Shown: positions 55,381 to 64,000 of the stretch, in pieces | Position numbering within the stretch: the first letter of the stretch is position 1 | Layout: every line of letters starts with the position of its first letter | Origin: Brachypodium distachyon | Taxonomy: Eukaryota > Streptophyta > Magnoliopsida > Poales > Poaceae | DNA length: 64,000 nucleotides | Reading direction: 5' to 3' | Assembly: GCF_000005505.3 (NCBI RefSeq) | Contig: NC_016135.3 | Span: 1,388,001 to 1,452,000 of the forward strand | Notes under the pieces: model-generated | Databases searched by the model: none | What the model was told of the DNA's origin: nothing | What the model saw: the letters and a program-made list of their open reading frames with translations, nothing else | Program-made: the position numbers and the translations under genes

Positions 55381-57055
55381 GTCCCTCCTTTTTTTAGAAA
55401 TCAACCCCGCAGTCCCGCACTCCAAGGGCTTTTCTGCAAAATTTCCACTCCCCGTCTCTCGCTTCTCCCCGGCCAACGCCGCCGCCGCCACCTCCGCCAA
55501 GCCTACCTGCTGCCGCCCTGTGTCCCCGTCCTACCCATCCCGTCGCACCACCCCCACTCTCCCTCACGACACCGTTGCTGCCCGCCGATGATCTCCTCCA
55601 CAACGGCCAGATCCACCCCGCGCCCCGCCTCTCCGGTGCGCCTTGCCGCCGGGGCCCATCACCACTTGAGCCACGATCGCTGTCGGGCCGCTCTCCTCGG
55701 TCATGGAGAGAGGAAAGGGGCGAGACGGAAGAGGACGCCAAGATGGAGCGGAGGCGCCGACGACGACCCATGCAGCGCCGCAAGTAGTCTGCCCCTCCCA
55801 TCCGCCACGTCCTCCCCGGTCAGCTCCCCTAGCATGCTGCCTCCTAGGCAGTAGGCACCATGGCCGTTACTCCTCTTATGTTGCATCTCATTGATCTGGA
55901 AGGCTCTATATCTTAAATTTTCCTCATCTTCAATCCCCAGGGACAACAGCGCATCACCTGCGGTGTGGCTACTGGAACTGCGGCTGTGAGCAATGAACTA
56001 AGTGTTTGTGGAAATGTCTACTTCAGAGTGAGATTCCCTTTCCAGTTTATTTTACCTTGTTTTTGTGTGTTCCAAGTGTTTGTGCAAATGTCTTCTCCGT
56101 GTGCACTGTCTCTAGAGCCTAGACATCCCATTTAAAGATGACGAGTAGATGTAAATAATTTACACATTTCTAATTTTGTTGCACTCTCAGATTTTGACAG
56201 TCTGTAACCAAAGGATAATATGCCGTTAGTGTTATTTCCACTTAAAGAAAGAAAGTGCCTAAACAAAAAAGTCATAAAATGCTGTGGTGCAAGATTTCTT
56301 CATTGTTAGTTGGATAAAACAAAGAGTCCAGTGGGGGATGAGCAAAGTGGACAACAGGACCGATGAAGGAGCAGGCAGCTAGCTGCTGCCTTCTGGAGTC
56401 AGTTGGCTTCTCTGTTCCCGTAGCTAAGCCAGGAGCTTGAGGACATCTTTCCCCACGAGCTGGATAGAAATGGGAACCTATATCGTGAACACCAACCGCA
56501 TGCCACTGGATGCCAACGTCGAGGATATGATAGGCTTGTGAAAACGCTCATCACAGCGGTGCCATTGGATGCGCGTTCCAGGATGTCGGACTTGCTCATC
56601 TAGATCTCTTTGTGTTTGATTACAGGTGCACTTCCACAATTTTCTGCTTCCTATATGCTGTCCTCATTTTGTTATGCCCATATTTTAAATTGAAGTTCTC
56701 AATTCCCAAAAATCTTATGGGTTCTTAGAGCTACTAATTGGTAGTACAACTGCTTGTTTTGTTGGATGATGTTTGATGCCTACTGTAGAGTCAGCAAGCT
56801 GTATGTTAAATAGAAGGTAGTATCAATATTCTTCTGAGCCAAAGAAGTTAGATTGGGCTTGCTGGATCTCTTAAACAATAACATTGTGAGATTTGGATCA
56901 TATCTGCTGAACTACTGTGGATTGGTCAGAATAAATATGGAAGTGCCAGTTTTCAAGCAGCAATACTCATGGCCTTGCTTATCATGCAAAGTTTGGTCAT
57001 AAAGGAATTTTGTACTGTCAGCAGGGAAAAAACTTCTTACATTAAGAAACAAAGG
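55381..57055. other. GC-rich fragment and flanks, gene status uncertain
   Basis: 55381-55860 is abruptly GC-rich, with open frames on both strands (for example 135 codons on -, 70 and 88 codons on +) but no recognised domain. About 115 bp of it (55614-55732) is repeated at 57390-57498. 55940-57055 is AT-rich. A possible exon-like stretch at 56420-56600 (ELEDIFPHELDRNGNLY on +) has no family I know. It could be a captured or decayed gene. Confidence 0.35.
55614..55732. repeat. Duplicated GC-rich segment, copy A
   Basis: CACCCCGCGCCCC...GGAAAGGGGCG. It matches 57390-57498 with only a few differences (for example ggtgcgcctt / ggtgggcctt, gagccacgat / gaggcacgat) and one small indel. Confidence 0.9.
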
Positions 57056-57183
57056 TACTCCCTCCGTCCAACAAAGGATGTCTCAACTTTGACTAAATTT
57101 GAATGCATCTATATACTAGGTTATGTCTAGATGCATCCAAATTTTGACAAACTTGAGACATCTTTTGTTGGACGGAGGGAGTA
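57056..57183. mobile_element. Stowaway MITE
   Basis: 128 bp including TA on each side, with ends CTCCCTCCGTCCAACAAAGGATGTCTCAA and the inverse TTGAGACATC(T)TTTGTTGGACGGAGGGAG. Confidence 0.93.
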
Positions 57184-57766
57184 GTAGTTTTTTGTATCGT
57201 TATTGTGCTTCTTAGCTTTGCATTATTTGGGTCAAATTGTTTTTACCCCAACAATGTAGCTTTTCAAAATTTATATTTTACTCCAAATGATGGACTTCAA
57301 TATTCTTCATTAGAGATATGTTGGCCCAAATCTGTCCCATGCATTTGAATTTTCACATGCGTTAGGCAGGTATTTCCAAGTATGGAAAGCACCCCGCGCC
57401 CGCCTCTCCGGTGGGCCTTGCCGCCGGGGCCCCATCACCACTTGAGGCACGATCGCTGTCGGGCCGCTCTCCTCGGTCATGGAGAGAGGAAAGGGGCGCA
57501 CCTCGCCGCCGAGCCCCTGCATGGGGAGGAGGGAGCGCTGTTGTGGAGGGGGATGAGAGGCGACGGCGATGGCCTTGGAATGGAGAGCATCGGCGCTGGG
57601 CAAAATTATGTTGTTGTTTTTCCAATACACATAAAAATTTCTCATGTATTATGTCTAGAGGCCGTGGCAACGCACGAGCATTGTACTAGTTTCCTTAAAA
57701 ATATGATATATTTTGTATGTGAATGCAGGCTAGCAAGGAAAAAAAAAATCCACGATTACCCCTGGC
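57184..57766. other. Region between the Stowaway and hAT elements, with duplicated GC-rich segment copy B
   Basis: 57390-57498 is copy B of the 55614-55732 segment, in the same orientation. The rest is AT-rich. The open frames over it (57310-57645 -, 57382-57771 +) have no domain and are not called genes. Confidence 0.6.
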
Positions 57767-58277
57767 TATAGCTGGCAAACGGGCCATCCCGGGCCAGGCC
57801 CGGCCCAAGCCCGTGAGGCCCACCTATAAACGGGCCGTGCCGGCTTGTTCCGGCGAAACCCTAGCCTAGGCACAGCACACTAGCCCGGTCGGGCCGGCCT
57901 GGGCCCGTTTAGCATGGTGGACTGAAAAAACGGCCCGGCACTGATGGAGAACTGTGAATCACGGTGGGCCGAAAAAACGGTCCGAAAAACAATTTGATCA
58001 ATGAGGCAATGTGTAAACAGGCCGTTTTTTAGCTTAACGGGCCATCGGGCCAACTGCTTTGTAAACAGGCCACGCGGGCTGACGGGCCACTAGGCGTGCC
58101 TGACGAGCCGCAGGTTATACGGGCCGTGTCGTGCCGGCCCGTTGGCTAGAGGATGAGGCCCAGGCGGGTCGTGGGCCGGCACGGCCCGTTTAACACCATG
58201 TCGGGCTAGCCCGTCACGGGCCAAGCACACCGGGCTCGCGGGCTTTTTTTCTTGGCACGGCCCGTTGGCCAGCTATA
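57767..58277. mobile_element. Non-autonomous hAT-type element with 8-bp target duplication
   Basis: 511 bp with inverted ends TATAGCTGGCAAACGGGCC and GGCCCGTTGGCCAGCTATA (one mismatch in 19). It is flanked by a perfect direct repeat CCCCTGGC at 57759-57766 and 58278-58285. An 8-bp target duplication and CTGGCAAA-type ends fit the hAT superfamily. The interior has no coding region and is dominated by GGGCC/GGCCC motifs in both orientations. Confidence 0.9.
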
Positions 58278-58285
58278 CCCCTGGC

Positions 58286-61200
58286 CGGTGGACAACTGCT
58301 TGGCCAAGATTTTTTTTTTTCACCAAGAAAGACGGGAGTAATATTAGAAGGGAAAAGCTAACTATATGCTCGCGAAAAGTCCAAAACAAAAGAGAAAACA
58401 AACCACCCAATCAGAAAAAGCACAGTACGGGCAGGGGAAATAACACCCCATCTGTATATGCACCGAGAAGGAAGTTCTTTTGTTTTTGTCAATCTCTTTA
58501 GTGGCGTAAATCCACCAAGCCATTGTGCCATAGGAGTCATAGACCTGCCGAAGGATGTTGAAATCGTAGTTGTCGAGGACATTATCTCACACTTGGCAAG
58601 CAAACGGCAGTGACGGAAAGTATGGGTCCCGGTCTCGTGGGGCTCGGCACAAAGAGAGCAACCAGGATTGTGTAACTTTCCCTAATAGTGAGGTTATCAG
58701 TGGTGAGAATTTTGTTCTGAGCAAGGAGTCAGGCAAAGAATTTGCGTTTGTTGACGGTCTTGGCTTTCCAAACCATAGTGATATGTTGGGTTTGAATGGA
58801 GTTGAGGAACTGGGTATTGTATGCTGAGCTGCAGGTGTAATTGCCATGGAAGGTCCAACACAAAGAGATGGAATCAACGGTATCAACACCAGAACGACAC
58901 CTTCAAGTCTTAGCTAAAGAGAGAGAAACTCGTCAAGTTGTGTACAAACAAAATTAAGAAAAAAACCGCAATGCTCTTTTTTTGAAAAAAAAAGATAACC
59001 TCCGGCCATCACAAGGCTTGTTGATGTGTCTAGTTGTTCTCCTTTCTTGGTCCCTCATAGTATATCCTAAGATTTCAGGTTGAGCTAATAGGTTTGTTTC
59101 ATTCATCATTTCATAATAGTTTATTTTAGTAGCAACTTTATTTTTTTTGATATAAATGAACGAAAATATTATAAACGAGCTGGCCTGATCCTGTTTGTTT
59201 CCGTGCATGATCTTCTATGCAGTTCTTGGTTAAGTTGCATGCATATGTTTTTTCTTTTTGCTAACAGCACCTGAGGAAAATAGAGAGGTTGGTAAAGTGC
59301 GCACACACAAAAAAACATCAAGTTAATTTTTGAAATTTAAAATGTTTTGTAGCTCAACTCTTTCTGCCCGATTCACAATCCGCTTGCACTGTCGACTTCG
59401 TAACGATGAGGGTTCCAAAACTAGATCTATTTACATATGTTTCAACGAAGTTTTTTGTGCTCCTTCATTACTAGACAATAATGACAATAATGAATGAAAT
59501 GAATTATCACCGTACATTATAAAAAAATGTCATGGTAACCATTACCTGCTGCCAGGCACATGCGTTGGTAATTCATTTATTACTAGTTAAGTGTCCGTGC
59601 GTTGCAATGGAGATATAAAATCCTATCGCTTAATAAGATAACAAGTCATTACTCTTACACAATCAAATTCCTTGTGACAATGGGGGAGAAAAACAGTTAA
59701 TACAATCGATGAGCAATTTAACCAAAAACATGAATACAACGAGGTTGGACTACCGTGGTGGCGGTGCACTGGCAAAATGACGTCCCGTTCACCTACTCAA
59801 ACATCTGACCTAAGCTTCCACCCTTGGCTTGACAACCTTAGAGATAATTATCTTGTGCCGCCGTAGCAGATGGCTTCACAATCTGGGAAATTCAGGGGTA
59901 GCTTCGTCATAGATCCTGATCTTTTCCAACAACACATCATCCATTGTCTTGTTAACATACACTTTCACTTCCTATAGGTACATACGCCGGTAGCAAAAAA
60001 AAAAAGACAAGCCTAACATCTGGCTTAATTAATTAGAGTGATATATAGAAAATGATGACATATACAAATTCTAGATATCTCACTGTCATTCTCCATCTGA
60101 TTGGTACACAATTTTTTTTGCAAAGCCAAAAGAAGCTAATTCTCTCAGTTGAAGCTACTGCAATCAAAATGCCAGAAAAATGCAAGCCATGATCCAGAGA
60201 AAAAAAATCATATCCACTGGAATCTGGACCGAAAAAAAAAGAAAACCGGCATCTTCAGTTCTTGATCAAGAGAAAAGTTGCATCCTAGTCAATCAGAGAT
60301 TTGCACGCTCGACATCCAAGAAGAAAATAGATAGGTAGAATATATGATGCATAGTTCATACTATACATGAACTGGATGTATCGTTCAAATCCAGATCTTG
60401 AACATGGTAAGAACAAAAGGAAAATCAAAAGGCTATTTATTTGTAGAAAAGAAGAATAGTTTGTACCTCTTTTTTACTGGAAGTATGGCACATGCATTTT
60501 TTGTAACAAAGCACAAAGCTGTCTGGTTTATTTTTTATGGTAATATGTAAAAGTCAAAAAGCTATTTATAGCCAGCAACACTCTACTCCAGCCCATCTTT
60601 CGGTGAGTCCCCTCAGAAAATAACAGAAAAAAAATCTTGCACTGCTTTAACGGAACCGAGAATGAATTTCCAAATACTTGAAGAGAGCATAGTAGTTGTC
60701 TTCAACAATTATTGAAAGAGACCATGACTATCTATTTTGACCAACTCTGTCCTGTCGACTAACAAGATGACACACCAAGCCGTGCGTTCTGCATCCTCTA
60801 AATCATCATTTTTAAGGGTAAATCATCGTTTTGCAGTTATTGTTCAGTACTATGAAGTGAAAAAGACAACTGAGTGCGAACAAGAAGTTCAGCAAGTTCA
60901 CGGGGAATTCAACTTGGGAAACAAGAATGATTAGTAAACTGAAAGATAACTCATGTTATCAACTTTGGAAAAAAAACAGAATCACCGTTGTGCATAATCA
61001 AACTCCTGCAGTCAGCAGACTATTAGAAGACCATGGTTTGTAATCTAATGCTAGAAATCTCAAAGGTAATTAATGGTTTGCATTAGGTGAACACACCTGT
61101 TGCTCCATGATCTTTGCTGTTTCTTTCATGGGAAATTCAGTAACAAATGCTAGGTTGCTTCTTTCCTTGACCTAAGTGAAAGCATCCGAGCACTACTGTA

Positions 61201-61340
61201 ACATGGAAGTTGCGTAATTACAAAACAAATGCACCTGGAATCCAAATCTAATAACAAGCCTGAGTACTGAAGCAGTCCGATAAAAAAATGTAACCGGAAT
61301 GCATTTATTCAACGCTAGTAGAAGATTGACACATTGTTAA
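58286..61340. other. Gene-free AT-rich region
   Basis: Apart from the LINE remnant at 58500-58890, I see only AT-rich DNA with A-runs and short open frames (for example 58954-59208 -, 60737-60934 +) without recognisable domains. Confidence 0.5.
58500..58890 (-). mobile_element. LINE remnant (C-terminal zinc-binding region)
   Basis: The minus strand reads VDTVDSISLCWTFHGNYTC, SAYNTQFLNSIQTQHITMVW and KAKTVNKRKFFA-stop-LLAQNK, then ILTTDNLTIRE and CAEPHETGTHTFRHC. This is the zf-RVT pattern that follows plant LINE reverse transcriptases (W-x-W, SAY, WKAK, KFFAWLL, NLTIR, C-x-C-H). It contains a stop codon and a frame change. Confidence 0.75.
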
Positions 61341-61745
61341 GAGCAAGAGCAATGTGGGGATAGCTAGAAAAATTTCAGGCCACGGGTGCTAGGAAGGAAA
61401 AACTGCTCCAACGTGGGCTCCTGCTAGACTCCTCTTGTGGACCCACCTGTCAGAATAAATCAATGTAGTTCCCCCAACCTCCTCTGTCTCGGTCCCCTTC
61501 CTCTCCCGCGAAATCCCCAATCTGCCTCAATCCTTTCTTCCTCAGCCTCCGAATCAACCAAATCCACAGCCCCAAATCTCTTCCAAAATGCTAGAACCGA
61601 TCTCGCCTTCAACAAATTCGTGGGCGGCTTGCCGGGCCAGCTCTATTTGATGCTCCCGACGGCCAACGGAGATGGGGGATGGGGAGGAGATGCTCCGGTA
61701 ACGGCTGCAGTCACGCGCACGGACGAAGAGGAGGCAAGGCGCGCG

Positions 61746-61925
61746 GCGAGGTGCTCACTGGACGGACTCAGCCGCCGGACGAGGAGGAGGCTAGGGCGCG
61801 GCAGCCGGACATGCGGCGAGGTGCTCACTGGACGGACTCACGGGCCGAACGAGGAGGAGGCAAGGCGTGTGGTGGCCGGACGAGGACGAGGCAAGGTGCT
61901 CGACGGCCGGACATGCGGCGAGGTA
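61746..61925. repeat. 70-bp GC-rich tandem repeat near the Harbinger end
   Basis: GCGAGGTGCTCACTGGACGG begins at 61746 and 61816, each followed by ACTCA...CGGACGAGGAGGAGGC or a close variant. A partial third unit starts gcgaggtac near 61917. This creates a long but biased plus-strand open frame (61437-62024) that I do not regard as a gene. Confidence 0.7.
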
Positions 61926-62168
61926 CTTATAAACATGTACGAGCATGAACATGTAATAGTCTTTGAGCCTGAACATGTTAACACAATGTTGGATTTCATG
62001 CCAAATGAAAACATTATGGGTTAATAAAGGATACATTAGATTTCATGAGAAATTAATACCGTACAACAATTTTCACTAATAAAACATAAATTCTAGGCAT
62101 CATCGGCTCCAAACTTTTGCCATATGTGCTCCACCAAGTTATCTTTTAATCGACGATGCATCGTCCGA

Positions 62169-63433
62169 TCACGTATTTTCAGTGTCTGTTTGAAGTACCC
62201 TAGCAAATTCTTGAACTGGACCATGACCGTATCCAGTTAATGGCACTGGGTCGATGCCCTCGTCGTAATCCAAGTCATACCGAACTTGATAGTCATCTCT
62301 CTCATCCTCAACTATCATGTTGTGCAATATCACACATGCATACATGAAATCTGCTAGTGCACTTCTATCCCACAATCGTGCTGGGTTACGTATAATGGCA
62401 AATCTTCGCTGCAAAACTCCAAATGCTCTTTCCACATCTTTTCTTGCTGATTCTGGATGTTGTGTAAATCTCTTATCTTTCTCACACTGCGGCAGGGGGA
62501 TTGTTTTCATTAATGTAGCCCACTCTGGATAAATACCATCTGCAAGATAGTAGCCCTTCTTGTACACATTTGCATTGACAGTAAACTCTACTTCAAGAGC
62601 TCTCCCTTGCAGTAATTGTGTGAACAAAGTTGACTGATTTAACACATTTATGTCATTGTTAGACCCTGCCACACCAAAATATGCATGCCAAATCTAAAGA
62701 TCATGTGAGGCAACAGCTTCTAGCATAATGGTGGATGCTCCAATATCACCACGAGTAAATTGTCTCTTCCAAGCAGTTGGGCACCTTTCCCACTCCCAAT
62801 GCATACAATCTATACTTCCTAACATGCCAGGGAAACCTCGATTCTCGCCAACATGAAGTGTATAGTGTCTTCACTAGTGGGTCTTCTTAGATATTCTTCA
62901 CCAAAATTCTTCCTCACACCTCTCGCAAACTTGGTCAAGACTTCAATGGTTGTGCTTGCAGCAATTCTCAGATTTTCATCTAGACTATCAACAGGGCAGC
63001 CATAGGCTAGCAGGCGCATGGCTGCAGTGCATTTTTGGTGTGGCGAATGACCAGGCTTGCCAAATGCATCAAACCTTTGGCAAAAATAAGGAGACCACTC
63101 GCTAAGTGTTTGTAAAATGCGAAGAAATACATGCTTCCTCATACGATACCTTCGGCGGAATTGCTTGTCCATGTAAACTGGGTTGTCGTCGAAGTAGTCA
63201 GCCATCAAGCGGAAGTGTCCAGCTTCACGGTTTCTTTGTATGTGCCGTCGAGATTGAGCTGCAGCTTCATTTTGTTGTGCCTCGGCCTGAGCTAAAATCT
63301 GAGCCTCTATCTCAGCCTCAACTAGGTCATTGATGAAGTCCCAAACAATCTCATCGACATATGCTGCAATGGTGCTATCTTCTGAGTTCTGAGAATTAGA
63401 ATCTGTATGTGTAGTATCTGAATGTGTAGCCAT
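62169..63433 (-). pseudogene. PIF/Harbinger transposase (DDE_Tnp_4), broken
   Basis: It starts MATHSDTTHTDSNSQNSEDS at 63433. The N-terminal helical DNA-binding-type region has RRHIQRNREAGHFRLMADYF, KQFRRRYRMRKHVFLRIL and AMRLLAYGCPVDSLDENLRI. The catalytic core shows IDCMHWEW (first Asp), AGSNNDINVL (second Asp) and the Glu in KDVERAFGVLQRRF. The C-terminus is CVILHNMIVEDE. Two lesions are seen: a frame change near 62850, just before GENRGFPGM, and an in-frame TAG near 62696 in SHDL-stop-IWHAYFG, where Trp is expected. All three catalytic residues remain in the DNA, but no full-length product can be made. Confidence 0.85.
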
Positions 63434-63924
63434 TTTTTGTGTGAAAGCTAAGTACAAATATGTATGGAAGGACTATAGGTCTTGAATGAGGAGAAGAGAG
63501 GAGTGGACTTCTGGATGAAACAAGAGCAGAGTTGTGAATGAAGGAGAAGAGAGGAGTGGAGTTCTGAATGAAGGAGGAGAAGAGAGCAGTAGAGTTCTGA
63601 ATGAAACATGCAAGTTCCAACGCCAAGTTTCTTTTTTTATTGTTCTTTTCCAACGGCTAGTTTCTTTTCTTATTGCAAAACTCCAACGGCTAGTTTCTTT
63701 ACTGAACATTATATCCAACAAGTTCAGCAGCTGCCTTTATATCTAACAAGTATTTATTTTCTTAAATAACAGGAAAGATGACATAAGGATTCATTGACGA
63801 ATTGAAGATACATAATGAAGGATTACATCAGTAGGTAAGAACTCAACTAGTTGCTACATGATGAAGGATTACATAATGAGCTAAAATAACACAATATTGC
63901 TAAATCTGAATCTATCCTTGGAAA

Positions 63925-64000
63925 TCAATCTAACTTGTTGCACAAATTCTCCACCATCTTTTCATGTCGCTGCATTTGCGCATCGTTGAATCCTGAAGTG
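63925..64000 (-). CDS. C-terminal end of an unidentified ORF, cut by the window edge
   Basis: The last 24 codons of a minus-strand frame read TSGFNDAQMQRHEKMVENLC then NKLD-stop (TGA at 63927-63925). The position upstream of a Harbinger transposase suggests the accessory Myb/trihelix-type protein many PIF/Harbinger elements carry, but too little is visible to recognise it. Confidence 0.35.
   Translation of the reverse strand, partial: TSGFNDAQMQRHEKMVENLCNKLD

Larger units (their letters stand above)
61341..64000 (-). mobile_element. PIF/Harbinger DNA transposon, left part (right end outside the window)
   Basis: The element appears to start at 61341 (GAGCAAGAGCAATGTGGGG) directly after TAA, a typical 3-bp PIF/Harbinger target. 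It contains the transposase gene (62169-63433, -) and a possible second gene at the window edge. The other terminal repeat is not visible, so the left border is an inference from the end motif. Confidence 0.6.

Noticed and set aside
55394..55801. 135-codon minus-strand frame in a GC island
   Set aside because: Arg/Gly/Ser-rich low-complexity product. The plus strand is equally open, so I kept the region as uncertain rather than calling a gene.
61437..62024. 195-codon plus-strand frame
   Set aside because: It is created by the 70-bp GC-rich tandem repeat near the Harbinger end; the composition is biased and there is no domain.

Overview
The window is nuclear DNA from a grass, most likely a pooid with a compact genome (Brachypodium-like). 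The evidence is plant gene families with GT-AG introns and GC-rich grass-type coding sequence, many Stowaway MITEs with CTCCCTCC ends, a Tat-lineage Ty3/gypsy retrotransposon, PIF/Harbinger and hAT DNA transposons, and LINE tails. I see no bacterial, organellar or viral genome segment, no CRISPR array, and no tRNA or rRNA gene.

Layout. 1-1471 (-): 5' part of the gene for the plastid pyruvate dehydrogenase E1 alpha subunit. 2228-15698: a 13.5 kb decayed Tat-lineage LTR retrotransposon (gag-pol on -) that carries an intron-containing antisense gene on + with its own TATA box. 18501-22207 (+): an RS-subfamily SR splicing factor with five coding exons. 22850-25435 (+): an intronless PLS-DYW pentatricopeptide editing factor resembling OTP84. 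26180-30359 (-): a B3-domain protein with nine coding exons, in which three introns appear to use GC donors and one exon looks duplicated. 32675-33064 (+): a small TMEM234-like membrane protein.

33-54 kb is a locally amplified cluster. A convergent unit (TMEM234-like gene on +, LRR-less NB-ARC-like gene on -) was duplicated several times. The surviving parts are one intact TMEM234 gene, two TMEM234 fragments, two broken NB-ARC copies, one deleted NB-ARC copy known only from its 3' flank, and one intact 506-residue NB-ARC copy (52478-53998). A wall-associated receptor kinase gene (41972-45043, +) lies inside the cluster, so it looks like a small, fast-evolving immune-type locus. A Stowaway insertion with two paralogous empty sites shows part of the order of events.

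54-64 kb is mostly non-genic: a duplicated GC-rich fragment, a complete non-autonomous hAT element with a perfect 8-bp target duplication, a LINE remnant, and at the right edge a PIF/Harbinger element whose transposase gene is broken.

The PDH E1 alpha, SR and PPR genes probably match a rice chromosome 4 neighbourhood; this is from memory and unchecked. Exon borders were read by hand from splice signals and reading phase. No alignment or database search was run.
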